From contig NZ_AP017928.1 of NCBI RefSeq assembly GCF_003584645.1, positions 2,022,395 to 2,086,394 of the forward strand: a stretch of DNA of 64,000 bases, in the 5' to 3' direction. How positions within the stretch are numbered: position 1 is the stretch's first letter; each line of letters starts with the position of its first letter. The notes beneath the pieces were generated by a model, which worked only from the letters and a program-made list of their open reading frames with translations, was not told the origin of the DNA and ran no database searches. This stretch comes from Methylocaldum marinum (lineage in GTDB: Bacteria; Pseudomonadota; Gammaproteobacteria; Methylococcales; Methylococcaceae). Positions 10,592 to 20,099 of this stretch are shown piece after piece. Made by a program: the position numbers and the translations under genes.

Positions 10592-12430
10592 ATGAATTCG
10601 CGCGAAGATGCCCCGTCCTTCGACATCAAAGCTTATCTCGAAACGCTCACCCAGCTGCCGGGCGTTTATCGGATGCTCGATGAAAAAGGTGAAGTCATTT
10701 ATGTCGGCAAAGCGAAAAACCTCAAAAAGCGGGTATCCAGCTACTTTTCCGGCAAGGACTGTTCACCCAAACAGCAGGCCATGGTAGCGCGCATACACGC
10801 GATCGACGTGAGGGTGACGCACACCGAGGGCGAGGCGCTGCTTCTGGAAAGCCAGCTCATCAAACGCCACAAACCGCGCTACAACATCAATCTGCGCGAC
10901 GACAAGAGCTATCCTTATATTTATGTCTCGACGCATCAGCCCTTTCCCCGGATCACCTTCCACCGCGGCGCCAAGAGCAAGCTCGGCCGCTACTTCGGGC
11001 CTTATCCGAGCGCCAGTGCGGTGCGGGAAAGCCTGAAGCTGCTGCAAAAGATCTTTCCGGTGCGTCAGTGCGAGGATTCCTATTTCCAGAATCGCTCCCG
11101 TCCCTGCCTGCAGCACCAAATCGAACGCTGTACAGCGCCCTGCGTGGATCTAATCGATCGCGAGGCCTATGGCCAGGACGTGCAGGACAGCATCATGTTC
11201 CTCGAGGGTAACGGCAAGCGGCTGATCGACGATCTGGTAGCACGCATGGAAAAAGCTGCGGCCGATTTGCAGTTCGAGCGGGCAGCGCGCTATCGCGATC
11301 AAATTGCGAGCCTGAGAACCGTCTTGGCGAAACAGGCGGTGCATGGCGAACACGGCGATATCGATATCATCGCCTGCGCACTCAAAGGCAACGTCGCCTG
11401 CGTACAGATGCTGTTCATCCGCGGCGGACAGCAAATCGGCGACCGCGCATTTTTTCCCAGCATGGTCGTGGAGCACGATCCGGGCAGCATTCTGGCGGCG
11501 TTCATCCCCCAGTATTACCTTGGAAAACAGGTGCCGAGAGAAATCCTCATCAGCCATCCGGTCGACGATACCGAACTCGTCGAAGAAGTGCTCGCCGGTC
11601 AATCCGGCCATGCCGTGCACATTTCCGCCCGGCTTCGCGGCGAACGCCAGAAACGTTTGCAGTTGGCACTCATCAATGCCGAAAACGCCTTGACCGCGAA
11701 ACTTGCGAACCGACAGGACCTGTACGCACGTTTTCTCAGCCTGGGCGAGGCCCTGCACCTCCAGGGGCCGCCGCGGCGCCTGGAATGCTTCGACATCAGC
11801 CACACCCATGGCGAACTGACCGTCGCCTCCTGCGTGGTGTTCGACCGGCAAGGTCCGGTCAAATCCGCTTACCGCCGCTTCAATATCGAAGGCGTTACCC
11901 CGGGAGACGATTACGGCGCGTTGGCGCAAGCGGTTTCCCGGCGCTACCAGCGCATCAGGCAAGGCGAAATCGAGGCGCCCGACATACTATTCATCGACGG
12001 CGGCAAAGGTCAGGTCGGCGCCGTGCGGGAGGTCTTGAGCGAACTTGGGATGGACGCAATTCGCACTGTCGGGGTGGCCAAGGGCCCCGACCGCAAGCCG
12101 GGGATGGAAACGCTGTTCCCGGCGGATTCCACGGACGCCATCATCCTGCCCAGCCACTCTCCTGCCCTGTTATTGATTCAGCAAATCCGCGACGAAGCCC
12201 ACCGATTCGCCATTACCGGGCATCGCCAGCGTCGCGCCAAAGCCAGAAAGCAGTCCGTGCTCGAAGACATCGCCGGACTGGGTCCGAAACGGCGCCAACA
12301 ATTATTGCGGCAGTTCGGCGGTCTGAGAGAAATCAGCCGCGCCGGCGTGGACGCCCTGAGCAGCGTCGAAGGCATCAGCGCTCAACTGGCAAAGCGCATT
12401 TACGAAACCTTCCACGAGAGAGAAAACTGA
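10592..12430 (+). CDS. uvrC: UvrC, excinuclease ABC subunit C
   Basis: A 612-residue protein of normal family length. The N-terminal GIY-YIG nuclease (LPGVYRMLDEKGEVIYVGKA, residues about 22-42) makes the 3' incision. A UVR UvrB-interaction segment lies around 200-240. The RNase-H-like nuclease (ECFDISHTHGE, IDGGKGQ) makes the 5' incision. The C-terminal helix-hairpin-helix pair (IAGLGPKRRQQLL, VEGISAQLAKRIYE) binds DNA. It acts with UvrA and UvrB in nucleotide excision repair. The stop is 2 bases before the pgsA start, an arrangement conserved in gammaproteobacteria. Confidence 0.98.
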   Translation: MNSREDAPSFDIKAYLETLTQLPGVYRMLDEKGEVIYVGKAKNLKKRVSSYFSGKDCSPKQQAMVARIHAIDVRVTHTEGEALLLESQLIKRHKPRYNINLRDDKSYPYIYVSTHQPFPRITFHRGAKSKLGRYFGPYPSASAVRESLKLLQKIFPVRQCEDSYFQNRSRPCLQHQIERCTAPCVDLIDREAYGQDVQDSIMFLEGNGKRLIDDLVARMEKAAADLQFERAARYRDQIASLRTVLAKQAVHGEHGDIDIIACALKGNVACVQMLFIRGGQQIGDRAFFPSMVVEHDPGSILAAFIPQYYLGKQVPREILISHPVDDTELVEEVLAGQSGHAVHISARLRGERQKRLQLALINAENALTAKLANRQDLYARFLSLGEALHLQGPPRRLECFDISHTHGELTVASCVVFDRQGPVKSAYRRFNIEGVTPGDDYGALAQAVSRRYQRIRQGEIEAPDILFIDGGKGQVGAVREVLSELGMDAIRTVGVAKGPDRKPGMETLFPADSTDAIILPSHSPALLLIQQIRDEAHRFAITGHRQRRAKARKQSVLEDIAGLGPKRRQQLLRQFGGLREISRAGVDALSSVEGISAQLAKRIYETFHEREN

Positions 12431-12432
12431 AC

Positions 12433-13043
12433 ATGGAGTTGAATCTCCCCACCAACCTGACCCTGCTTCGGATCGTGCTGATCCCGGTCCTGGTCATCTT
12501 TTTCTATCTGCCGTGGAGTGGCGCCCACATCACCTGCGCCTTGATTTTCACGGTTGCCGCCGTAACCGACTGGCTGGACGGCTATCTGGCGCGAAAAATG
12601 AGCCAAACCACGCGCTTCGGAGCATTTCTCGATCCTGTTGCCGACAAATTGATGGTGGCGGTAACTCTGGTCCTGATCGTTCAGGCCGACCCCAGCCCCT
12701 ACGTAGCCATCGCCGCAGCGGTCATCATCGGGCGCGAAATCACCATCGCGTCCTTGCGCGAATGGATGGCGGAAGTCGGTCAGCGCAAGCGAGTGGAAGT
12801 ATCCTGGCTGGGCAAATGGAAAACGACCGCTCAGATGATTTCGATCATCATGCTCTTGCTCAGCATGGATGTATGGCTGGGTTTTCTGAAGAACCTCGGA
12901 CAGTTGTTCTTGCTGATATCGGCCATACTGACGCTCTGGTCCATGGTCAATTATCTCAGGGTGGCGCTGCCGGTTCTAAAAGGTGATAACGAGGAGTTGA
13001 CAAAGCCTCCAGTGATCCCTAAAATTTCGAATCTCAACAGCAC

Positions 13044-13053
<10 letters not shown>
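12433..13053 (+). CDS. pgsA: PgsA, CDP-diacylglycerol-glycerol-3-phosphate 3-phosphatidyltransferase
   Basis: A 206-residue inner-membrane enzyme with four to five membrane spans. It makes phosphatidylglycerol phosphate from CDP-diacylglycerol and glycerol-3-phosphate. The CDP-alcohol phosphatidyltransferase signature D-G-x2-A-R-x8-G-x3-D-x3-D is complete (DGYLAR then GAFLDPVADK). The start is ATG 12433, two bases after uvrC. The C-terminus runs past the usual end, and the TAG stop (13051-13053) lies inside the following tRNA-Gly gene, a 10-base overlap. Confidence 0.97.
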
Positions 13054-13119
<66 letters not shown>

Positions 13120-13124
13120 GATTC

Positions 13125-13154
13125 AAAAAGCCGCGATAAGAAACGCGGCTTTTT
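13125..13154 (+). terminator. Intrinsic terminator-like hairpin between tRNA-Gly and tRNA-Cys
   Basis: An 11-base perfect stem (AAAAAGCCGCG / CGCGGCTTTTT) with an 8-base loop and a T-run. It suggests that the tRNA-Gly transcript can stop before tRNA-Cys or that the hairpin serves as a processing signal. Confidence 0.75.
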
Positions 13155-13173
13155 AATTTCGCTGGCCCACTTA

Positions 13174-13247
13174 GGCTGAGTGGCAGAGTGGTCATGCAGC
13201 GGCCTGCAAAGCCGTGGACGCCGGTTCGATTCCGACCTCAGCCTCCA
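13174..13247 (+). tRNA. cysT: tRNA-Cys (GCA)
   Basis: A 74-base cloverleaf: acceptor GGCTGAG / CTCAGCC, anticodon GCA at 13206-13208, T-loop TTCGATT, encoded CCA. It follows tRNA-Gly as in E. coli glyW-cysT. The leuZ that E. coli has next is absent; integrase remains start about 160 bases downstream, so the 3' end of this gene is a plausible attachment site. Confidence 0.97.
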
Positions 13248-13273
13248 TAATATAATATCTTAATCAATAGCTT

Positions 13274-13307
13274 AAAAAGCTATCCACGTAAAGTGGAAAG
13301 CTTTTTT
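13274..13307 (+). terminator. Intrinsic terminator after tRNA-Cys
   Basis: Stem AAAAAGCT + TCCAC pairs with GTGGA + AGCTTTTT across one A/A mismatch, loop GTAAA, ending in a run of T. It lies 27 bases past the tRNA. Confidence 0.8.
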
Positions 13308-13405
13308 ATTGCAAAATTCGGCAAAAAACGGGTAAAAATCGGGTAAAAATTCCTTGGAGTGTGGCAAAAACCACGCATCAACCGCTCATTTGTCCGTTGA
13401 CGCCA

Positions 13406-13985
13406 ATGGCAACTATCAGACAGCGAAAGACAGGAAATTGGGAAGTTGTCATCCGCCGATCTGTCTTGCCCAAAGCTCATTACGCAACTTTCGATACCGA
13501 CGCGGAGGCCACCGCTTATGCCCGGCGGATCGAAGCGATGCTCGATCAGGGCACCATTCCCCAAGCCCTTCAGACCGAAGGTAAACCCAAGACGTTTGGC
13601 GAGCTGATTTCCCGCTATATGGCTGGAAACTCGATCTCGTCCTTAGACCACGAGGTTCTCGGTACCGTTCGCCCGGAGCTTGAGTCCATACCTATTACGG
13701 GTATTCACATTGCATGGGCACGGGAGTGGGTGATTAAAATGAAGCGTGAAAGAAGGCTCGCTCCCGGCACAATCCGAAAACGGGTTGGTGCCGTGCCGAG
13801 ATGCCTAGAGTGGCATGTCCAACATGACGAGATCGCAATCAACCCTTTGCGGCAACCCCCGAGAGGCTATGCCAATTACGCGCCGGCCGACGGAGAATCA
13901 AGGAAAGACGTTGAACGGGATCGAAGGCTGCATCCGGACAAGGAGGTTCGCATCCGACTCGTGTTGGCACGGGATGTTGATTGTC
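13406..13985 (+). pseudogene. Phage-type tyrosine integrase, N-terminal fragment
   Basis: About 190 residues are left of an integrase normally 350-400 long. The start MATIRQRKTGNWEVVIRR (ATG 13406), a DTDAEATAYARRIE segment and a SAM-like core-binding region ending at EDVERDRRL-type sequence (about 13950) fit tRNA-targeting integrases. The catalytic domain with Arg-His-Arg-Tyr is missing. It lies just downstream of tRNA-Cys, in line with integration at that tRNA. The break falls next to a 10-base-stem hairpin and the ISAs1-type transposase, so that insertion probably removed the rest. The frame runs on to 14029 by chance. Confidence 0.75.
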
Positions 13986-13999
13986 CATCAGAAGGTTCA

Positions 14000-14024
14000 A
14001 ACCACCGGCTTTCAGCCGGTGGTT
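14000..14024. repeat. Short perfect hairpin at the integrase / ISAs1 junction
   Basis: AACCACCGGC, loop TTTCA, GCCGGTGGTT: a 10-base perfect stem. It could be a REP unit or the end hairpin of a lost IS200/IS605-type element. There is no transposase of that type nearby. Confidence 0.5.
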
Positions 14025-14049
14025 GTTAAGTTGCCGAGGGAGTGAATCG

Positions 14050-15091
14050 TTGTCCCCGTTAAAACAGGGCCTACTGCCGATTCCGGATCACCGTCGTGCG
14101 CAAGGGAAGTTGTACGATCTCCCCCACCGGCTGCTGTTTAGTATTCTGGCGGTGATGAGCGGAGCGACCTCGTACCGCCGGATTCATCCGTTCATCCGTA
14201 CCCATCAGGCGCGGCTGAACGAGGCGTTCGGCTGCCGCTGGCGGCGGACGCCCGCCTACAGTTTGATCCGCTACGCCTTGCACGGGTTGGAGGTGGAGGC
14301 GATCGCCCCGCAGTTTCGCGCGAACGCGCTGCCCCTGGCCGAGGACGCCGCCGTCATCGCGCTCGATGGCAAGACCCTGCACGGCAGCCTGGATCGCTTC
14401 GAGGACCGCCGAGCTGCCCAGGTGCTGAGCGCCTTCGCCGTCGGAGAGCGGATTGTGCTGGGCCAGGTACTGATCGAGGATGCCGGCAAGGACCATGAAA
14501 TCCAGGCCGCCCAGCGGCTCATCGAAACCCTCGGACTGGCGGGGCGGCTGTACACGCTCGACGCCCTCCATCTTCAAAAAAACAGTTGAGGCCGTGATCG
14601 CCACGGGGAGCGATCTGCTGGTCCAACTCAAAGGCAATCATCCCAAGCTACACGCAGCCGTACGGGCGGTTTGTCAGACGCAGCCCCACGCCGAGCAGGC
14701 CTACACGGTGGACCTCGGCCGGCGTAATCGCATCGAACAACGCACGGCACGGGTCTGGTCTCTGGCCGTGGTCAAGGTCCGCCGCCGCTGTTTTGAGCCG
14801 CGTCAGGCACCGGTCGCTGACGACCTCGTCACCCGCGATGCCTCGATGGCCACCTTGGCCGAGGCCATTCGCGGTCACTGGGGAATCGAAAACCGGCTCC
14901 ACGACGTGCTGGACACCGCGCTCGGCGAGGATGCGAGCCGCATCCGCAAAAACCCCGGTATGTTCGCCTATCTCCGCCATTTCGTGTTGAATCGCCTACG
15001 TCACAACGGCCAATCCAATATTCACGCCACCCTTTACGATAACGCGATGGACCTGGAGCGCGTCTTGAGTTACAAGGGCATCAAACGTTGA
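14050..15091 (+). CDS. ISAs1-family transposase, split by a frameshift at A7
   Basis: Two overlapping frames together make one ISAs1 (H-repeat-like) DDE transposase of about 346 residues. Frame 1 runs from TTG 14050 to 14589 and holds AVIALDGKTLHGS (first Asp) and ending ALHLQK. Frame 2 holds KTVEAVIATG, LVQLKGNHPKL and IRGHWGIENRLHDVLDT (catalytic Glu), ending at 15091. The switch is at seven A residues (14576-14582), so -1 slippage could still make the full protein; a plain indel is equally possible. The start is uncertain. The element ends were not resolved, although a CAGGGC / GCCCTG pair occurs at 14065 and 15095-15100. Confidence 0.8.
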
Positions 15092-15108
15092 ACAGCCCTG
15101 TTGAACTA

Positions 15109-16220
15109 GTGCTTACTTGCATTAAACACCGATATGCTGCATCTTGGTGATATGACTCAGATGCAGCAACTGACATGTGATGAGAAGACCCGAAGGATTC
15201 TGGAACAGCGGAGGAGCAGCCAAACGGAATTGCACAGAAACGTGTTTCGGGCACGCATTATCTTGGGGTGCCTGGACGGACGAGGTGTCATGGAATTGGC
15301 GCGGGCACTCAACACCCGTCCCAACACCGTCATCAAGTGGCGCGATCGCTTTGCCGCGGGAGGACTGGCGGGGCTGGAAGATCGGCCACGGCCCGGCGCG
15401 CCTCGGCAGTTGCCGCCCGATTTGCGCGAGCAAATTCTGGGCGTTTTGGAAGAATCGCCACCCCCTGGACAGGCGGTCTGGGATGGTGGTGCCGTGGCCC
15501 GGCGCTTGGGCGTTTCGCCACACGCGGTATGGCGGGTTTTGCGGCAGGAGGGGATTTGCCTGCAACGGCAACGTTCCTGGTGCGTTAGCACCGATCCGGA
15601 GTTCGTGGCCAAAGCCGCCGATATTGTCGGGCTCTATTTGGCGCCACCGACCAACGCGCTCGTAATTTGCGTGGACGAGAAACCGAGCATTCAGGCGTTG
15701 GAGCGGGCGAGCGGTTACGTGGAGACCGACAGCGGAAAAATCGTCCGGGGCTTCAAAAGTACCTACAAGCGCCATGGCACACTCAACTTATTTGCGGCGC
15801 TGCAAGTAGCCACCGGGCACGTTCACAGCGCAACTACCGCCACGAAAACCCGCGAGGATTTCTTGGCCTTCATGGACCAAGTCGTCGCCGAGACCCCGGC
15901 GGACCAGGAATTACATGTGATTTTGGACAACTATTGCACGCACAAGCGCAACGAGGACTGGTTGGCCAAGAATCCCAGGGTTCATTTTCACTTTACGCCA
16001 ACCTCGGCCAGTTGGTTGAACCAAGTGGAAATCTGGTTCGGTATCCTGAGTCGGAAAGCCTTGCGCGGGGCCAGTTTCTCCAGCATCGCTGAGTTACGGA
16101 ACGCTATTGAAGCGTTCATTGCCAACTATTCCCAAAATCCACGCCCATTCAAATGGCGCAAACGCGAAGTGCACGGCAGTCAACTCAAAAATACTATCGT
16201 TAATTTACGTAATTAAGCAC
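15109..16220 (+). mobile_element. IS630-family insertion sequence with TA target duplication
   Basis: A 1112-base element with imperfect terminal inverted repeats starting GTGCTTA and ending TTAAGCAC. It is flanked on both sides by TA (15107-15108 and 16221-16222), the target of IS630/Tc1-mariner elements. The same ends occur on a 94-base element at 23730-23823. Confidence 0.88.
15134..16216 (+). CDS. IS630-family transposase
   Basis: A 360-residue protein. The N-terminus has the HTH region (GVMELARALNTRPNTVIKW) and a second HTH near residue 125 (VARRLGVSPHAVWRVL). The DDE domain shows VICVDEKPSIQ (first Asp), VILDNYCTHK (second Asp) and TSASWLNQVEIWF (final Glu). It appears intact, with no internal stop. 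ATG 15152 is an alternative start. It is the only gene in its element. Confidence 0.93.
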   Translation: MLHLGDMTQMQQLTCDEKTRRILEQRRSSQTELHRNVFRARIILGCLDGRGVMELARALNTRPNTVIKWRDRFAAGGLAGLEDRPRPGAPRQLPPDLREQILGVLEESPPPGQAVWDGGAVARRLGVSPHAVWRVLRQEGICLQRQRSWCVSTDPEFVAKAADIVGLYLAPPTNALVICVDEKPSIQALERASGYVETDSGKIVRGFKSTYKRHGTLNLFAALQVATGHVHSATTATKTREDFLAFMDQVVAETPADQELHVILDNYCTHKRNEDWLAKNPRVHFHFTPTSASWLNQVEIWFGILSRKALRGASFSSIAELRNAIEAFIANYSQNPRPFKWRKREVHGSQLKNTIVNLRN

Positions 16221-16462
16221 TAGCACCATTGGTTTGCTACATAATCTGAAGCCACTAACAAAGCTTGATCTTTCAATTGTTGATAGCGTAGAAAAACCAT
16301 AAACTCGAAATTATATCTCTTGAATAACCGATACATTACAGAGTATAAAGTGCTCGAAATCTGGTTTTTACACAATCTCTTCGGCAGTAAACACAGGAAA
16401 ACCATTCAAGAAGCTAACCGCATCTCAGCGGCATATTAATCTGGAATGATGAGGAGCAGAAA

Positions 16463-16816
16463 GTGATTCGGAAAGGGGTTATAGGTTTAGCTTTGTTTGC
16501 ACTATCATTTGAAGCGATAGGGGCTTGTACCGGTCAGGTGAAAATAAAAGAGCTCTATTCAAGGTCAGGCGGTTGGGTGCACGTTGTGGCGGAAAACGTG
16601 AGCGACATTGATTTGGCGAATTGCGGGCATCACAACTCGACAGCGTTGGTATTAAATTACACTGATTCCCACGGAACTCTGGAAGGGAAGAAAATACTTT
16701 ATTCGGCGATATTAGCCGCATTCACTGCCGGCAAGACCCTCAGGTTATGTTCTGATGCATGTGATTCCAGATTTTCATCCTATTCAACCTTGACAGACAT
16801 TGATGGAATGCGGTGA
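16463..16816 (+). CDS. Small secreted protein of unknown function
   Basis: A 117-residue protein with a signal peptide (hydrophobic residues about 5-20, cleavage near IGA-C) and about 97 mature residues with four to five Cys, including LRLCSDACDSRF near the C-terminus. The GTG start at 16463 is supported by GAGGAG at 16451-16456. The mature part looks like a small beta-rich domain, but no family is recognised. The gene is AT-richer than the core genome and lies between IS630 and IS5, so it is probably acquired. Confidence 0.65.
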   Translation: MIRKGVIGLALFALSFEAIGACTGQVKIKELYSRSGGWVHVVAENVSDIDLANCGHHNSTALVLNYTDSHGTLEGKKILYSAILAAFTAGKTLRLCSDACDSRFSSYSTLTDIDGMR

Positions 16817-16891
16817 CGAAAAACGGCGTGAATTCGAAAACACTGTCAAATCTGAACAAATAACCTGAGGTTTATAACCCAGCCCTTTTAA

Positions 16892-18269
16892 CAGGCTGTT
16901 GAAATTCGCCTCCATGCCTTCGGCTTTACCCCTTATCGGCGGCTTAATTTTTAGTGCTGAAGGTCCTTTTAGCGCTGAAATCCCGGTTCTAGCCGGTTTT
17001 CATCCCCCCGCTTGGGGGTTCTTGCCGCCTTTCGGCGAATTTTGGGCAGACGCCCGCTAGGCCGTCGACCACCGCCAGCCGAACAGCCCACCCAACCGGG
17101 TCAGGTTGTAGGCGGCGAAAGTGAACACGGTCTGGGCCGCCACCTTCTTCAAACCCCGGAACCGGGTCTGGCGTAACCCGCCCACGGTCTTCGACCACCC
17201 GAAGATTTCTTCCACCCGCTTGCGCATTTTCAGGCTGGTCCGGTAGCCGGGGTGTCGGGTGGTGCGGCCATCGATGGCGGAGCCTTTTTCCTTCCGGGCG
17301 ACAGGCGGCGTGACCCGCTGCTCCCGGAGAACTTGCACGAACTCCGGCACGTCGTAAGCCTTGTCCGCCCCGACTGTCGCGCCGGGCTTCGTGACGGTGC
17401 GACCGATCATGATCTTGGCCGCGTCCCGTTCCGCCGTGCCGGTGGCGTGAATCACCTCGACATCCACGACCAGGCCGGTCCGGTTTTCCATCAGGGCATG
17501 GCCCATGAAGCACAGTTGGGCTTTATCCCCTTCGCTTTTCTTGTAAAGGCGAGCCTCCGGATCAGTGGTCGAGGCGTGGGTCGCATTGGCGCGCTTCTCG
17601 CCCTTGAAATCGACGGACGGATTCCGGCCGCCGGCCTCCGGCGGGGGCGAACTGCCATCCTTTTTCACAAAGCTCTTCATGGAGGCCCACGCCTGGATCA
17701 GCGTGCCGTCCACCGAGAAATGCTCGTCCGACAGAAGGTCCTGCCATTCCGCCAGCAACACGACCCGCTCGAAAAACAGCCGGGAAATCCGCTCGTTCAG
17801 CAACCGATCCCGGTTGGCGCTGAAGGTGGAGTGGTCCCAGACCTCGGCATCCAAGGTCAGCCCGACAAACCAGCGGTACAAAAGATTGAATTCGATCTGC
17901 TGGACCCACTGCCGCTCGGAGCGGACAGAGAACAAGACTTGGATGAGACCGGCGCGCAGCAGCCGCTCCGGCGGAATCGACTCCCGGCCGGTCCGGGCAT
18001 GGAGGGCATCAAATTCCGAGTCCAGCGTGGTCAGCAGAATGTCGACCACGGCCCGGAGCTTCCGAAGCGGATGATCCTTGGGAATCCGGTCTTCCAAGGT
18101 TCGGTAGCTGAAGAGTTCTTGCTGGGTGATGTCGGCGCCGCGCATGAAAGCGTCCAAAGTATCTTGAAATGATATTATTTTGCCATGACAAACAATCGTT
18201 TATGCCTATTTTATGCGCTCCATCCAACGAATTTTTGCGGCTTCCGGGGCCGAGAAAATCAACAGCCTG
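16892..18269 (-). mobile_element. IS5-family element, copy 1
   Basis: 1378 bases, ends CAGGCTGTTGA / TCAACAGCCTG, direct TTAA duplication at 16888-16891 and 18270-18273. It is one base shorter than the other three copies and carries scattered substitutions, so it is the oldest copy in the window. Confidence 0.93.
17057..18157 (-). CDS. IS5-family transposase, copy 1 (start codon lost)
   Basis: A 366-residue DDE transposase: an N-terminal region with LRAVVDILLTTLDSEFD, first Asp in HFSVDGTLIQAW, second in GADKAYD and final Glu in RVEEIFGWSKTVGG. The other copies start at an ATG seven codons upstream (MISFQDTLDS). Here that codon is ATA, so translation would have to begin at TTG 18157 and the copy may be silent. 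Confidence 0.9.
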   Translation of the reverse strand: MDAFMRGADITQQELFSYRTLEDRIPKDHPLRKLRAVVDILLTTLDSEFDALHARTGRESIPPERLLRAGLIQVLFSVRSERQWVQQIEFNLLYRWFVGLTLDAEVWDHSTFSANRDRLLNERISRLFFERVVLLAEWQDLLSDEHFSVDGTLIQAWASMKSFVKKDGSSPPPEAGGRNPSVDFKGEKRANATHASTTDPEARLYKKSEGDKAQLCFMGHALMENRTGLVVDVEVIHATGTAERDAAKIMIGRTVTKPGATVGADKAYDVPEFVQVLREQRVTPPVARKEKGSAIDGRTTRHPGYRTSLKMRKRVEEIFGWSKTVGGLRQTRFRGLKKVAAQTVFTFAAYNLTRLGGLFGWRWSTA

Positions 18270-18444
18270 TTAAATCCCCGAAAAAGTACAACATTGGCTT
18301 CGCTTCTGGAGCCGAAGGACTGGCGGTTCAGTGCAAACCGTCCTTCTAAAACAAAGTTTTGCTCATCGGTTCGGTGAGGAATGCCGCTTCCGAAACGCCG
18401 ATGATTCGGCGCTAAATTTCCCTTTTCTCCCAAAAGTTCCACAT

Positions 18445-18667
18445 CGCAAGAATTACCTGTTCGCCGGTTCCGATCGGGGGTGGGGAACGCGCGGCGGCGA
18501 TCTGCACCCTGATCGGCACGGCCAAGCTCAACGGCCTCAACCCGGAGGCATACCTCCGTGCCGTGCTGGCCCGCATCGCCGAGCATCCGGTCAATCGGAT
18601 CGACGAATTCTTACCCTGGAACCTCGCCGGTCATATCACAGAACTGACTCAGCCCATCGCGGCCTGA
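18445..18667 (+). pseudogene. IS66 tnpC, C-terminal fragment
   Basis: About 73 codons of the conserved IS66 TnpC end are recognisable: [12 protein letters not shown], then after a one-base shift at the G-run near 18478, [20 protein letters not shown] and [11 protein letters not shown], closing at TGA 18665. It has no upstream part and no IS66 ends, so it is a relic. It is a different IS66 subgroup from the intact element at 56128-58481. Confidence 0.8.
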
Positions 18668-18689
18668 AGCCGTCAACACGGTAACTCTC

Positions 18690-18970
18690 GGACGCTTACC
18701 AGCCGCCAGTCGATTCAGGCGCTGCACGTAAGCCCCATAGCTCGGCAGATGGGGAAACCCATCGCGCCAATAGCGGTCGGCCTGAGTGTAGAGGGTTTTG
18801 ATCTCGCGCTGTTTATCCACGATGCCGAACAGATAGAGCGTAATGACCTCTTCGTCCGTAAAGCGGAGATTGGCATGGGGCGCGAAGCGTTGGACATGGA
18901 TCCGGAGCTCCCGGCGGTAAAGCTCGCACACGGTCAGATAGAGCGAAATGAGTTGGGATTGCCAGTCCAT
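18690..18970 (-). pseudogene. Transposase N-terminal fragment (IS982-like)
   Basis: About 94 residues from ATG 18970: MDWQSQLISLYLTVCELY, then FTDEEVITLYLFGI and FPHLPSYGAYVQRLNRLA. This is the conserved N-terminal part of IS982-type DDE transposases. The frame then runs into the IS66 relic on the other strand and the catalytic domain is missing. Family call is from remembered sequence pattern. Confidence 0.65.
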
Positions 18971-19122
18971 GGTGGTCTCTCGAAGGCGTATTGCGGAATA
19001 CTCCAGAACGCAATCTCGGGGTTGTTCCCGTTAAAGCTGCATCTCTTCGAGATTCAAAAACATCATCAATTCCTGATACTCCCAACGATTGTAAGCAATC
19101 CCACCGCCTTTGCCGAACGCAC

Positions 19123-19149
19123 TTGACATTCTTATCACATTGATATAGA
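19123..19149 (+). promoter_or_regulatory. Candidate promoter for the subtilase/PatG-like operon
   Basis: TTGACA (19123-19128) and TATAGA (19144-19149), spacer 15 bases, which is shorter than the ideal 17. It lies 66 bases before the protease start and is the best match in the gap. Confidence 0.5.
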
Positions 19150-19214
19150 TGGTCCTGAATCGTCAAAAGAAATGATGGCGAGGACCGTTCCTCCTCAGAA
19201 GGATTGGAGGCTGA

Positions 19215-20099
19215 ATGAGGCTTCTGGATTTAGTCAAGCTCACGCCGCTGATGGAGCAAACCAGCGGAAGACCGGAGATTGTCATCGGACTAATCGACGG
19301 TCCTGTCATCCGGGGGCATCCGGATCTCACCGGCGCACCGATCCGCGAGATACCGGGGAAGCTCAGCAGTACCTGTACTCGGAGCGACAGCCTAGCCTGT
19401 CAGCATGGCACTTTCGTGGCCGGCATCCTGTCCGCTCAGCGCGGTTCTTCCGCTCCGGCGATCTGTCCCGCCTGCACCCTGCTCGTTCGCCCCATCTTTT
19501 CCGAAATCGCCTTGGCCAACGGGGATTTGCCTAGCGCCAAACCTGAAGCACTCGCCGAGGCCATCCTCGACTGCATACGTGCCGGCACACGGGTACTCAA
19601 CGTCAGCGCCGCCCTTGCCCAACCCTCCGTCCAGGGTGAGCGGGCGTTGGAAGGAGCCCTGGACCAGGCTGCCAAGCGTAACGTCATCGTGGTGGCGGCG
19701 GCCGGCAATCAGGGGACGCTGGGCAGCACGGCCATCACCCGCCACCCGTGTGTTATCCCGGTCGTGGCGTACGATCTTCAGGGCAGGCCCATGAATCACT
19801 CGAACCTGGGAAACTCGATTGGTCGGCGGGGACTCGGCGCACCCGGCGACCGGATCACCAGCCTGGGCGCCGGCGGCAAGCCGGTCACCTTAGGAGGAAC
19901 CAGTGCCGCCGCGCCCTTTGTGACAGGTACCATCGCGCTCTTGTGGTCGGAATTTCCCACAGCCTCCGCCGCCGATATCAAGCTCGCCATCACGCAGGCC
20001 CATTCAGGACGGCGGACCACCGTAGTGCCACCCCTGCTCGATGCCTGGAAAGCGTTTCAGTCTCTGTTGACTAAACCCGCGAGGAGAAGACTGCCATGA
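19215..20099 (+). CDS. Subtilisin-like serine protease (S8), PatG-associated type
   Basis: A 294-residue protease domain without signal peptide, so it should act in the cytoplasm. The catalytic set is complete: Asp28 (VIGLIDGPV), His64 (QHGTFVAGIL), oxyanion Asn165 (VAAAGNQG) and Ser230 (GGTSAAAPFV). Cys-rich loops (residues 54-62 and SAPAICPACTLL) are unusual for the family. The closest architecture I know is the protease half of PatA/PatG cyanobactin maturation enzymes, which cut precursor peptides. GGAGG 19206-19210 precedes the ATG. Its TGA overlaps the next ATG (ATGA), and a PatG-C-terminal-like gene follows, so the two halves of PatG seem to be split into separate genes here. Confidence 0.88.
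   Translation: MRLLDLVKLTPLMEQTSGRPEIVIGLIDGPVIRGHPDLTGAPIREIPGKLSSTCTRSDSLACQHGTFVAGILSAQRGSSAPAICPACTLLVRPIFSEIALANGDLPSAKPEALAEAILDCIRAGTRVLNVSAALAQPSVQGERALEGALDQAAKRNVIVVAAAGNQGTLGSTAITRHPCVIPVVAYDLQGRPMNHSNLGNSIGRRGLGAPGDRITSLGAGGKPVTLGGTSAAAPFVTGTIALLWSEFPTASAADIKLAITQAHSGRRTTVVPPLLDAWKAFQSLLTKPARRRLP

Noticed and set aside
13361-13405. The longer start of the integrase fragment at 13361
   Set aside because: The integrase-like sequence begins MATIRQRKTGN at 13406; the extra 15 residues have no family match.
17252-18172. 306-codon frames opposite each IS5 transposase (four copies)
   Set aside because: Conserved only because the element is duplicated; the transposase strand carries the DDE motifs.
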